This document shows, piece after piece, positions 1 through 8,812 of a DNA stretch of 64,000 nucleotides. A program made the position numbers and the translations under genes. The notes below the pieces were generated by a model. That model was not told where the DNA came from. It made no database searches and worked only from the letters and a program-made list of their open reading frames with translations. Position 1 is the first letter of the stretch. Every line of letters starts with the position of its first letter. This DNA is from Clostridioides difficile (lineage in GTDB: Bacteria > Bacillota > Clostridia > Peptostreptococcales > Peptostreptococcaceae), in NCBI RefSeq assembly GCF_001299635.1, contig NZ_JRHN01000039.1, positions 1 to 64,000 on the forward strand, given 5' to 3'.

Positions 1-485
1 ATTACAACATAATCAGGCTCAACAGCTTTACTTATTTCTCTAGCTGAAACTCCTTCAAATATTTCTTCGTGAACAACTCCTGCTACATATAATTCACCTT
101 CAAAATCTTTGTTAGTATCTTTTGCAAAGTATGCAACTGCTGACATCATTGCTGTATATTGACCTTTCATGTCAGAAGTTCCTCTACCATATATTTTCCC
201 GTCTACTATTTTTCCTTCAAAAGGAGGAACGCTCCATTTACTTTCATCTGGAACTGGAACTGTGTCTATATGACCATCAAATAATATTTTCTTACCTGGC
301 TTGTTTCCTTTTATGCATCCTACTATATTTCCATATCTATCTCTTGACCAACTGTCAAAACCTAATTTTGCAAAAGATTCTTCTATTGCTTTTACAACGC
401 CTTCTTCATTTCCAGAAGAACTAGGATTTTGAATTAATTTTTGACATATTTCAGTTACTTCTTGTTTTCTTTGTTCATTTAACAT
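1..485 (-). CDS. ygeY: YgeY-type M20 family metallohydrolase (partial, C-terminus outside window)
   Basis: This is the N-terminal 161 residues of a zinc-dependent M20 peptidase/deacylase. The metal-binding motif DGHIDTVP lies at residues 70-77 (H72, D74), GRGTSDMKG at 100-108 (D105) and the catalytic Glu pair at E140-E141. The ATG at 485 follows an AGGGGG ribosome site at 494-499. Its position 123 bp downstream of diaminopropionate ammonia-lyase matches the ygeX-ygeY pair of the anaerobic purine/uric-acid cluster known in gut bacteria. The exact substrate of YgeY is not settled, and the assignment rests on motif plus neighbour. The reading frame runs off the left window edge. Confidence 0.85.
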   Translation of the reverse strand, partial: MLNEQRKQEVTEICQKLIQNPSSSGNEEGVVKAIEESFAKLGFDSWSRDRYGNIVGCIKGNKPGKKILFDGHIDTVPVPDESKWSVPPFEGKIVDGKIYGRGTSDMKGQYTAMMSAVAYFAKDTNKDFEGELYVAGVVHEEIFEGVSAREISKAVEPDYVV

Positions 486-608
486 TTCATTATCCCCCTA
501 GATTTTTTATAATGTATGTATTATATGTTATATACTTTCTAAATTTTAGAATTTATATATTTTCTAAATATGTAAATTGCTACTTAATAATGATATTTTA
601 ATCATTAT

Positions 609-1823
609 TTATATACTTGGATATTCTCCATCCCAAACTATACTTCTGTATTTATCAGGGTCAGTGTCTCCTTCTGTACTTATTAAAAGTATTCTTGAAT
701 TTTCATCTAATTTTAAATCTTTTCTTAAGTCTGCTAAATCTTCTCTTTCCATAGCTGCTATTAAAAGACCAGTTGTAACTGCTCCAGATTCTCCAGAGAT
801 TACCTTTGCATCCCCATTTAAAGGATTACCTAATGTTCTCATACCTTTAGCAGAAACCCAGTCTGGTGCTGAAACAAATGCTGCAGCATGATTTTTTAAT
901 ACTTCAAATCCTATAGTATTTGGTTCTCCACAAGCAAGACCAGCCATTATAGTTGGCATATCTCCTCCAACAAATCTTGGTTTTCCATCCCCTGCTTCTG
1001 CTGATTTATAGTAACAATCAGCTTCATCAGCTTCTACTACTACTGTTATTGGGCATTCATCGTATATTGAAGCAACATATCCTTGAACTGCTCCAGCAAG
1101 TGAACCAACCCCTGCTTGCACAAATACATGTGTTGGTCTATCTACTCCATATTCTTTTAATTGCTCTATCGCTTCTTGAGCCATAGTTCCATACCCTTGC
1201 ATTATCCATGCTGGTATTTCTTCATATCCATCCCATGCTGTATCTTGAACCATTACTCCATGATCATCAGCTTCTGCATAATCATTAGCTAATCTTACTG
1301 CATCATCATAGTTTAAGTCTGTTATACTAGCATCTGCTCCTTCTCCTTTGATTTTATTTAATCTAAACTCAGAAGAACCTTTTGGCATTAATACAACAGA
1401 TTTTTGACCTAATTTATTAGCAGTCCAAGCAACTCCTCTACCATGATTTCCATCTGTAGCTGTAAAGAAAGTTATTTCTCCTAATTTTTCTTTTATTTCA
1501 TCTGAAGTTAATTTGTCATATCCTAATTCAGATATATCTGTATCTAATCTTTGAGCTAAATATTTACCCATAGAGTAAGAACCACCTAAAACTTTAAATG
1601 CGTTTAATCCAAATCTATAAGATTCATCTTTAACATATACTCCTGCAACTCCTAATTTTTTTGCTAAACCTTCTAGGTTTGCTAATGGAGTTTCTTTATA
1701 TTGAGGAAAGCTTTTATGAAAATTTCTAACCTTAGTTATTTCTTCTTCATTTAAGAATTTAATACAATTTTCCTTGTCACCTTTTGGCAAATTATTTACT
1801 TTCCATTTAATCTCTTTTAACAT
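609..1823 (-). CDS. ygeX: Diaminopropionate ammonia-lyase
   Basis: This is a cytoplasmic PLP enzyme converting 2,3-diaminopropionate to pyruvate and two ammonia. The 404-aa length is normal for the family. The PLP lysine is K77 in LNAFKVLGGS, the same position as in the E. coli enzyme. The glycine-rich phosphate-binding motif TDGNHGRG and the DTAWDGYEEIP motif are typical of the family. The ATG at 1823 has a GGAGGT site 9 nt upstream. A consensus sigma-54 promoter lies about 50 bp upstream (1871-1886). It is probably co-transcribed with ygeY. In anaerobic purine degradation this enzyme is thought to act on a diaminopropionate-like intermediate; that role here is inferred from context. Confidence 0.95.
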   Translation of the reverse strand: MLKEIKWKVNNLPKGDKENCIKFLNEEEITKVRNFHKSFPQYKETPLANLEGLAKKLGVAGVYVKDESYRFGLNAFKVLGGSYSMGKYLAQRLDTDISELGYDKLTSDEIKEKLGEITFFTATDGNHGRGVAWTANKLGQKSVVLMPKGSSEFRLNKIKGEGADASITDLNYDDAVRLANDYAEADDHGVMVQDTAWDGYEEIPAWIMQGYGTMAQEAIEQLKEYGVDRPTHVFVQAGVGSLAGAVQGYVASIYDECPITVVVEADEADCYYKSAEAGDGKPRFVGGDMPTIMAGLACGEPNTIGFEVLKNHAAAFVSAPDWVSAKGMRTLGNPLNGDAKVISGESGAVTTGLLIAAMEREDLADLRKDLKLDENSRILLISTEGDTDPDKYRSIVWDGEYPSI

Positions 1824-1870
1824 CTAAAATACCTCCAAATTATTGTTAAATTTTTATACTTTAATATATA

Positions 1871-1886
1871 AGCAATTAACATGCCA
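1871..1886 (-). promoter_or_regulatory. Sigma-54 (-24/-12) promoter for ygeX
   Basis: On the minus strand the 16 bases read TGGCATGTTAATTGCT, a perfect fit to the consensus TGGCAYRNNNNTTGCW with correct GG-GC spacing. It sits 48 bp upstream of the ygeX start. Two similar sites occur in the same gene block, and an enhancer-binding activator is encoded nearby. Confidence 0.85.
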
Positions 1887-2181
1887 ATACTAAATATATG
1901 TTGGATATTTTTCTATGACTGCTTAATATAGAAATTGCAATGCTTTTATTATTTTTTCTTATCTACCTTTAATTCATACAATGTGTGTAGAATTTAATAA
2001 ATGAAAAACCTTTTCTATCTTCTCACTTTTTAATTCTCATTTTTAAAATTTAAAAATAAATCTTAAAATCCTCTGTTTGTATATTTTTTAATACCTAGCT
2101 TATAAAATCTAAATTAAAACATAAATAGTGATGTAATAATCTATTACATCACTATTTACATATTCATAATCTAATAAGTTT
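1887..2181. other. Intergenic stretch upstream of the ygeX sigma-54 promoter
   Basis: This A+T-rich non-coding stretch should hold the enhancer (activator-binding) sites for the sigma-54 promoter at 1871. No convincing dyad was identified. It also holds the terminator hairpin of the upstream operon (listed separately). No small ORF with a ribosome site was found. Confidence 0.5.
2123..2157 (-). terminator. Perfect 16-bp hairpin ending the xdh/permease operon
   Basis: Arms at 2123-2138 and 2142-2157 are exact inverse complements around a 3-nt loop. The hairpin lies 24 bp past the stop of the flavoprotein gene. The following T-run is weak, so termination is likely but not textbook. Confidence 0.65.
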
Positions 2182-2853
2182 TTAATGGTCTCTAAGAGGT
2201 GATTTTTCATCTTTCTTAACATCTAATTCCTCTTTTACAACATTCCATTTTTCAAGACCAAACTTAGAAACCATAACAGCTTCTGCTGCTCCTTTTCCAA
2301 GTCTTTTTATAGTATCCATACCTGTTTCGTCTTCTTGTGCACCTTTTGCTTTTCCATCTTTACTCCATATTGTCCCACCTATATAACAACCACCTAAACC
2401 TCCAGATACTAACATTTCATGCATTAGGAAGAAATTTATTATAGGAAGTTTTGTAAGCTCTTGACCACCATATCTAGTTCCACCAGTAGTTATAGCTGCT
2501 CCAACTTTATTTTGAAGCTTTCCTGGATGAACTAAATACATAGGACGAAGTCTGTTAAATACTGCTGTAAGTTGAGCAGTTATATTCATATCATATACTG
2601 GAGAACCAACTATAATTCCATCTGCTTCTAATATTTTTTGCTCTAATTCTTGTATATCATCTTTTATGATACACATAGTCTCTTTTCTTATACATGCATC
2701 ACAATGTACACAAGGACTTATTTTTTTCCCTCTAACTGACCAATACTCAGTTTCTATACCAGGTATAGTTTCAGCTTCTTTCAAAGCTTCTAATACTGCA
2801 TATTCTGTTGCTCCTTTACGTGGACTTCCACAGATACCTAATATCTTTGCCAT
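2182..2853 (-). CDS. Iron-sulfur flavoprotein / NADPH-dependent FMN reductase family protein
   Basis: This is a 223-aa flavodoxin-fold protein. The N-terminal GICGSPRKGATEYA motif binds FMN phosphate, and a compact cysteine motif CX2CX2CX6C (C48, C51, C54, C61) is typical of archaeal/clostridial iron-sulfur flavoproteins carrying a 4Fe-4S cluster. The GSPVYDMN motif follows. It is the last gene of the permease-amidohydrolase-xdh operon (82 bp after the molybdenum subunit), which suggests it shuttles electrons to or from the dehydrogenase. That role is inference. The ATG at 2853 has a GAGGAG site. Confidence 0.85.
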   Translation of the reverse strand: MAKILGICGSPRKGATEYAVLEALKEAETIPGIETEYWSVRGKKISPCVHCDACIRKETMCIIKDDIQELEQKILEADGIIVGSPVYDMNITAQLTAVFNRLRPMYLVHPGKLQNKVGAAITTGGTRYGGQELTKLPIINFFLMHEMLVSGGLGGCYIGGTIWSKDGKAKGAQEDETGMDTIKRLGKGAAEAVMVSKFGLEKWNVVKEELDVKKDEKSPLRDH

Positions 2854-2935
2854 AACAATATCTCCTCATCAAATAAATCTATTTTTATTATCCATTTACA
2901 AATATAATAAATTGTCATTTCTACCTTAACTTCTG

Positions 2936-5152
2936 TTACTTTAATTTTATTGGTAATGAATGTATTTCTACATTAGTTGCATTGTATACTGCATTTGCAA
3001 CAGCTGGTGCAACTGGTACAACAGCACATTCTCCAATACTTTTGCCACCAAAAGGTCCAGCTTTTTCATAACCATTTACAAATGCAACTTGACACTTTGG
3101 CATATCTACAGTTCTAAATAATTTATATGTTTTAAAATCAGTAGCTTTAGGTCTCCCTTGCTCATCAAATGCTAACTCTTCACTCAATGCGTAACCTAGA
3201 CCCATGTGAATTCCACCTTCTAATTGACCTTCTAAGTTTAGAGGATTTATAACTCTACCAACATCATGCACAGCTACAAAATCAACCACTTTGATATCTT
3301 TAGTTTCTTTGTCTACTAAAACTTCAGCAAAATGTACACCATATGAAGTAAGTCCTGCAGGAGAAGAATAGTCTTCAACAACAGTTAATTCTCTTAAAGA
3401 CTTACTTTGACTATATACTGCAACATCAGATAATGATGCTTTGATATTTTCATCAAGTTTACTAATTACATATCCACCATCTAGATATAATTCCTCTTTT
3501 GATGTTTCAAGTAATTTTTCTGCTTCTTCTAATATAAGTGTTTTCAATTTCTCTGCTGTTTTTTTAGCTCCTCCACCTTCTACAAATACACCTCTACTTG
3601 CATAATCTCCAAGATTGAATGTACATGCATCAGTATCAGTTTCAAATGTTTCAACTTTATCAGGTGTTATTCCTAAAACTTCAGCTACCATCATTGTTTG
3701 CATAGTTACAACACCATTACCCATATCATGTGCTCCTGTAAGTAGTGTCAATGTACCATCTTCATTTAATTTAAGAGTCAATGTAACAACATCCCTATGT
3801 GCACCAAAAACTCCATTACCATGTGCACCTATTGCCATACCTATACCTCTTAAATATTTTCCTTCTTCTTTTGGAAGATTCTTCTTTTCGTCCCACTTAA
3901 ACATTTTTTTGCCTTGTTCTATACAATCCAATACTCTAGGATTTCCAAGAGAGCCATGGAAAATTATATCAACATCATCTGGTTCTACTGCGTTTTTATT
4001 TTGGAAATCAACTAAATCCATTCCTATTTCCTTAGCTATTTTAGCAAATTGAGCCTGTTGAGCCATGAATATCTGAGGTGAACCATAACCTCTCATAGCT
4101 CCAGCTATTGGTGTATTTGTATATACAGGCATTCCAGTAAATTTTATATTTGGTATTTTATAAACTTTAAATACTTTATGGCTGAGTGCACCTATAACAT
4201 TTAAAGCACTTGATGCATATGCTCCTGTATTTGTATATATTTTTATATCTTGTGCTATTACTTCTCCATCTTTATTTACACCAGTTTTTAATTTTACAAA
4301 AGACCCATGACGAGTTCTTGTTGATATCATAGATTCTTTTCTTGTAAGAACCATTTTAACTGGTCTTCTAGTCATTTTTGATAATGCTGCTGCTACTGGT
4401 TCAATTGTAAGTTCTAATTTTCCACCAAATGAACCTCCAATAGCAGGTCTTATAACTCTTATTTTATTTAGTGACATCCCAAAAATTTGAGATAGTATTA
4501 TTCTAAATCCAAATGTATTTTGGCAAGGTGTATGTACAGTTAACTTATCATTATAATCATAGTGTGCAATTACACTGTGAGTCTCTATTGCACTATGATG
4601 TATTGCTGGAGTAGAATATTCATCTTCAAATATATAATCACATTCTTTGAATCCTTTTTCTACATCTCCTCCATTTATGTTGTTTTGGGAAACTATATTT
4701 GAATCCCCATGTATACATATAGCATTTTCTTTTATTGCATCCTGTATAGTAAATACAGCTGGTAATTCTTCATATTCTACTTTTATAAGCTTTACAGCTT
4801 TTTCTGCTATTTCTGGTGTTTCTGCTGCTACTGCTGCAACACGGTCACCAACAAATCTAACTGTATCTGAAAATATAACTTCGTTTTCAGGTATATTATG
4901 TTCATAGAATCTCAAAGAACCATTGTATTTTCTTTGTGATGTGTTAAGATGAGTAGCTATAGCTCTAACACCCACTACTTTCTCTGCTTCACTTATATCT
5001 ATACTTTTTATCTTTGCATGTGCTACAGGACTTAAAAGCATTTTAGCATGAAGCACATTCTGTGGTTTCATATCAGCCACATATTTCATTTGACCAGTAA
5101 CTTTTAAAGCTGCATCTTTTAGAGGGTATGATTTTCCTATTACCTTTTCCAT
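2936..5152 (-). CDS. xdhA: Xanthine dehydrogenase family, molybdopterin-binding subunit
   Basis: This 738-aa protein is the large molybdenum-cofactor subunit of the xanthine oxidase family. It has an N-terminal a/b hammerhead region, the cofactor motif GGSFGGK, the GAMRGYG loop, and a C-terminal GPFGGKSIGE containing the catalytic glutamate. It starts 2 bp after the iron-sulfur subunit. In clostridia such hydroxylases may carry labile selenium, but that cannot be read from the sequence. Neighbouring purine permeases and an amidohydrolase favour a purine or hypoxanthine/xanthine substrate. This locus has no FAD subunit, unlike the second locus at 18.1-21.7 kb. Confidence 0.9.
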   Translation of the reverse strand: MEKVIGKSYPLKDAALKVTGQMKYVADMKPQNVLHAKMLLSPVAHAKIKSIDISEAEKVVGVRAIATHLNTSQRKYNGSLRFYEHNIPENEVIFSDTVRFVGDRVAAVAAETPEIAEKAVKLIKVEYEELPAVFTIQDAIKENAICIHGDSNIVSQNNINGGDVEKGFKECDYIFEDEYSTPAIHHSAIETHSVIAHYDYNDKLTVHTPCQNTFGFRIILSQIFGMSLNKIRVIRPAIGGSFGGKLELTIEPVAAALSKMTRRPVKMVLTRKESMISTRTRHGSFVKLKTGVNKDGEVIAQDIKIYTNTGAYASSALNVIGALSHKVFKVYKIPNIKFTGMPVYTNTPIAGAMRGYGSPQIFMAQQAQFAKIAKEIGMDLVDFQNKNAVEPDDVDIIFHGSLGNPRVLDCIEQGKKMFKWDEKKNLPKEEGKYLRGIGMAIGAHGNGVFGAHRDVVTLTLKLNEDGTLTLLTGAHDMGNGVVTMQTMMVAEVLGITPDKVETFETDTDACTFNLGDYASRGVFVEGGGAKKTAEKLKTLILEEAEKLLETSKEELYLDGGYVISKLDENIKASLSDVAVYSQSKSLRELTVVEDYSSPAGLTSYGVHFAEVLVDKETKDIKVVDFVAVHDVGRVINPLNLEGQLEGGIHMGLGYALSEELAFDEQGRPKATDFKTYKLFRTVDMPKCQVAFVNGYEKAGPFGGKSIGECAVVPVAPAVANAVYNATNVEIHSLPIKLK

Positions 5153-5154
5153 AA

Positions 5155-5625
5155 CTATCTACCCCCTAATCTAGCTGCAGATAATTTTACAGCTTCTATA
5201 ATTTTCACATATCCTGTACATCTACAGAGATTTTCTTTAAAAGCCTCTCTAATCTCATCTTCATTAGGAGATGTATTTCTATTTAAAAGAGCTTGTGTAG
5301 TTATAATCATACCAGGAGTACAATACCCACATTGTACAGCTCCAACCTCTATAAAAGCTTCTTGTATTGGATGAAGATTTTCCCCATTAGCAAAACTTTC
5401 TATAGTGTATATAACTTTACCTTCGCAGTTTCTTGCAAGAAGTTTACAAGATTTTACGTCAACTCCATCTATCAAAACTTTACATGCTCCACAACTGCCA
5501 CTATTACAACCTTGTTTCGCTCCAGTTAGATTTAATTTTTCACGAAGTACATGCAAAAGAGTTTCATTATTTTCAATTTCTATTTCATACATGTAATCAT
5601 TAATATTTAATTTTATTTTTTCCAT
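5155..5625 (-). CDS. xdhC: Xanthine dehydrogenase family, 2Fe-2S subunit
   Basis: This 156-aa protein has two 2Fe-2S centres. The plant-ferredoxin type cluster uses C40, C45, C48 and C60. The second, helical-domain cluster uses C99, C102, C134 and C136 (CGYC and CRCTGY). It passes electrons from the molybdenum site towards a flavin. It sits between an amidohydrolase (61 bp) and the molybdenum subunit (2 bp), clearly in one operon. The ATG at 5625 follows AGGAGGAG. Confidence 0.93.
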   Translation of the reverse strand: MEKIKLNINDYMYEIEIENNETLLHVLREKLNLTGAKQGCNSGSCGACKVLIDGVDVKSCKLLARNCEGKVIYTIESFANGENLHPIQEAFIEVGAVQCGYCTPGMIITTQALLNRNTSPNEDEIREAFKENLCRCTGYVKIIEAVKLSAARLGGR

Positions 5626-5686
5626 TTTCTCCTCCTACAGATAAACTAATGTTGTAATAGAATATTATTACAATCTTATTTTAATA

Positions 5687-7081
5687 TTAGTATAAGCTAT
5701 TCCACTTATGCCCTTCCATTCTATTAGTTACATTAGCTCTCTTACATAATTCTTCTGCTGCATGTTGTGCATTCAATAATACTTGTTCTTCACTTTCGAT
5801 TGTAGTTACTTTTCCATTTTCAAGTATTACATTTCCGTCAACTAGAACACTTTCTACATTATGCATGCTAGCTGAGTATACCAAAGTTGATACAGGATTG
5901 TGAAGAGGTATTGATTTTGGAGAAAGCATTGAGTTAAATATTACTAAGTCAGCTTTTTTCCCAATCTCCAAAGAACCTATTTCATCTTCCATTCTAAGAG
6001 TTCTTGCTCCCTCTATTGTAGCCATTTCAAGAACTTTTTCTGCAGAAATTGCAAGAGGGTCACAATTATTCACTTTGTGTTGTAAAGCTGTTAGTTTCAT
6101 AAGCTCTACCATATCTTGTGCATTATTACTTGCTGCACCATCAAGACCTAAACTTACATTTATTCCTTGTTTTAACATTTCTGGAACAGGTGCAACTCCA
6201 GAGGCAAGATACATATTACTTGCAACATTATGAGAAACTTTTATATCATACTTTTTAAGCATTTCCATGTCTTCATCAGTTATGCATACACAATGTACTG
6301 CTACAACTTCTGGACCTACTATACCCCATTTTTCAAGTAATTTTATATCTATTTCTCCATGTATATCTTTTGTTGCTGTTCTTGCAAATTCTGTTTCAGA
6401 TATATGAACTGTAAAATATGAGTCATATTCTTTAACTATATTCCAAAGCATTTTACCCATTTCTTCAGATATAGCCCACATTGAAGAAGGTGCTACACAA
6501 ATTTTTATCCTTCCATTTTCTGAGTTATGATATTTTTCAAATACCCTTCTTAAATCCTTTTCAACCGTTTCCACATCTTCTATAAGCTCTTTATGAATAC
6601 CTAAGTCTATACAACCTCTACCTACAACGCCTCTTATTCCTAAATCTTTATACGCTTTTACTATTCCATCTGTAAGTCCAGGTCTATTGTGTGTATGCAT
6701 GTAATCAACCATTGTAGTTATACCACTTTTTAAACCTTCCATACATCCAAGCATTGCAGCATCATAAGTATCTTGCTCTGTTAAGAATTTTGCTGATGGA
6801 AACATCATTGTATTTAGCCACTCATGAAGTGCCATATCATCACCTAAACCTTTTAATAATACTTGGAATAAATGATTATGAGTATTTATAAAGCCAGGGA
6901 ATATAACTTTTCCATTAGCATCTATAACCTTTTTAGCATCCAGATACTTAGGCTCAATATCAGCTGTGTTTCCCATATCTAAAATTCTATCACCTTGAAT
7001 AGCTATTGCTCCATCAAATATGACTTCTCTATCTTTATTAACTGTAACAACTATTGCATTTTTTATTAGTATATCAATCAT
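5687..7081 (-). CDS. Amidohydrolase, guanine/8-oxoguanine/chlorohydrolase-type aminohydrolase
   Basis: This 464-aa metal-dependent deaminase belongs to the cytosine/guanine deaminase superfamily. The metal motif is H68-N-H70, with further ligands in FTVHISETE and AVHCVCI and the catalytic aspartate in LGLDGAASNN. It resembles hydroxyatrazine/8-oxoguanine aminohydrolases more than E. coli SsnA. Being in an operon with purine transport and a xanthine dehydrogenase-type enzyme, it probably removes an amino group from a purine such as guanine or a derivative. The substrate is inferred. The ATG at 7081 follows AAGGGGGA. Confidence 0.85.
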   Translation of the reverse strand: MIDILIKNAIVVTVNKDREVIFDGAIAIQGDRILDMGNTADIEPKYLDAKKVIDANGKVIFPGFINTHNHLFQVLLKGLGDDMALHEWLNTMMFPSAKFLTEQDTYDAAMLGCMEGLKSGITTMVDYMHTHNRPGLTDGIVKAYKDLGIRGVVGRGCIDLGIHKELIEDVETVEKDLRRVFEKYHNSENGRIKICVAPSSMWAISEEMGKMLWNIVKEYDSYFTVHISETEFARTATKDIHGEIDIKLLEKWGIVGPEVVAVHCVCITDEDMEMLKKYDIKVSHNVASNMYLASGVAPVPEMLKQGINVSLGLDGAASNNAQDMVELMKLTALQHKVNNCDPLAISAEKVLEMATIEGARTLRMEDEIGSLEIGKKADLVIFNSMLSPKSIPLHNPVSTLVYSASMHNVESVLVDGNVILENGKVTTIESEEQVLLNAQHAAEELCKRANVTNRMEGHKWNSLY

Positions 7082-7154
7082 CTTAAATCCCCCTTATTAA
7101 TACTTTTATTACAACATTTTATCATATGGCTTTCTCATATCATATCTAATACAT

Positions 7155-8516
7155 TTATCCAATATTTTCCTCAAGGTTTGAAGTAACGTTTTCAGACTTT
7201 TTATTTGATTTTAATTTAAATAATGTCTGAAGTAATATAGCTATTATTGCTCCAGAAACTATACTTGACCCTCCAAGGACAGTTCCAATTGTTGCTGGGA
7301 ATTGGTCTAAAACTTGTGGTGCAGTTGTAAGACCCATACTTGTTGCTATAGATACTCCTGCTATAAGATTGTTTTCTTCAGTAAATCCATCCATACTCAT
7401 AATAGAGAAACCAGACATTGCTATTGATGAGAATACTACTAAAGTTGCTCCACCAACAACACAAGATGGTATAGTTGTCATTATTGCACCTAATGCTGGA
7501 GATATTCCTGCTAGTAATAATACAAGTGCACCAAGTGCTATTACAAATCTACTTGTAACTTTATTCATAGATACGATTACTGTATTTTGGCTGAATACTC
7601 CAGTTGGAAGAGCTGCAAATAATGATGAAATTATAGAAGTTATAGAATTTCCTAAAACAACTGATGATAACTCTTCGTCAGTTACCTCTCTATCCATTGC
7701 ACCTATTGTAGCTATTGTACATGCACCCATCATATCAGCTATACCTATTATGTAAATAATAGTAAACATTACTATTAACTCTGGTCTAAACTCTAATCCA
7801 AAAGCTGCTGGTGTTGGTAAAGATACTATGGCTGCTCCTTGAACTGCTGAAAAATCAACTAATCCTAAAACTAAAGATATAGCATAACCTACCAATATTC
7901 CTATCAATATTGAAGAATTTTTTACTAGACCCTTACCATATTTATTTATCATTATTATTACAAAAGCAACTATAACTCCCACTATAAAGTTTACTGGGCT
8001 TCCAAATGTTTCTGCCCCTTCTCCACCTGCTAAATTCTTTATAGCTGTTGCAAATAATCCAAGTCCCATACATGCGATTATAGTTCCAGAAACTATTGAA
8101 GTGAATATATGTCTAATTTTCTTAACTCCAAATCCTACAAAGAATACGATTACCCCAGCAGCAATCTGTGCTCCAAATAAAGCTGCTAAACCATCCTTAG
8201 CTGCTACTGAAAGACATGCTCCTAAAAATACATAACTCATGCCCATCATTACAGGTAATCTTGAACCTAACTTAAATCCTTTAAATAAAGGTATTGGATA
8301 TAATTGTAAAAACGTTGCCAAACCTGCCGCTAACATAGAGCCTTGAATCAGCATTGTCGCTTGCCCCTGGTTAAGTCCTACCACGTTTGCTATTAATATC
8401 GCTGGTACCATATTTCCTACTATCATTGCTAACAGATGTTGTAAAGCTAAAGGTATTGATTCCTTTAGTGGTGGTATCCCATCGACATCATATTTTGAAG
8501 TATTACGTGTTTTCAT
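7155..8516 (-). CDS. NCS2 family purine (xanthine/uracil-type) permease
   Basis: This is a multi-pass membrane symporter of the nucleobase:cation symporter-2 family with about 12-14 hydrophobic segments. The N-terminal GIPPLKESIPLALQHLLAMI motif and the GVFSQNTVIVSMNKVTSR segment are family hallmarks. I chose the ATG at 8516 because GGGAGGA lies 8 nt upstream; the in-frame ATG at 8537 overlaps that site. It is the first gene of a five-gene operon (permease, amidohydrolase, two xdh subunits, flavoprotein). Purine uptake is likely; xanthine versus urate cannot be decided. Confidence 0.92.
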   Translation of the reverse strand: MKTRNTSKYDVDGIPPLKESIPLALQHLLAMIVGNMVPAILIANVVGLNQGQATMLIQGSMLAAGLATFLQLYPIPLFKGFKLGSRLPVMMGMSYVFLGACLSVAAKDGLAALFGAQIAAGVIVFFVGFGVKKIRHIFTSIVSGTIIACMGLGLFATAIKNLAGGEGAETFGSPVNFIVGVIVAFVIIMINKYGKGLVKNSSILIGILVGYAISLVLGLVDFSAVQGAAIVSLPTPAAFGLEFRPELIVMFTIIYIIGIADMMGACTIATIGAMDREVTDEELSSVVLGNSITSIISSLFAALPTGVFSQNTVIVSMNKVTSRFVIALGALVLLLAGISPALGAIMTTIPSCVVGGATLVVFSSIAMSGFSIMSMDGFTEENNLIAGVSIATSMGLTTAPQVLDQFPATIGTVLGGSSIVSGAIIAILLQTLFKLKSNKKSENVTSNLEENIG

Positions 8517-8812
8517 AAAATAAATCCTCCCATACATAAATATCTTGACTAAATATTTTTATAATTATTTTCTATAAATATTTTTATGACCATGAATTTA
8601 TTGCTCAACCGATAAACACAGCTAAACTGAGCTATTTTTATAAAAAATTAACAAATTTTCTAATATACCCTCCCCGATTTTCTTTTTGAATAAATATTAA
8701 TTGTCTGGTATATATTTCTTTGATAAATTTTTTATTAAAATGAATAGCTATCAAAAATAATCTAACAACCTCATAATAAATAATTTAAACAACCCTTTCA
8801 AATTATTATATC
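8517..8812. other. Intergenic stretch between the two NCS2 permease genes
   Basis: No small gene was found here. A short hairpin (GCTCA/TGAGC arms) lies near 8613-8642. No sigma-54 site, convincing sigma-A promoter or terminator was identified, so the downstream five-gene operon may use an unrecognised promoter or read-through from the 8813 gene. Confidence 0.4.

Noticed and set aside
122-424. Plus-strand hydrophobic leucine-rich frame opposite ygeY
   Set aside because: It lies wholly antisense to a clear M20 hydrolase, has low-complexity composition and lacks a ribosome site.
8613-8642. Hairpin between the two NCS2 permeases as a terminator
   Set aside because: It has only about 5 bp of stem, a large loop and no T-run on either strand.
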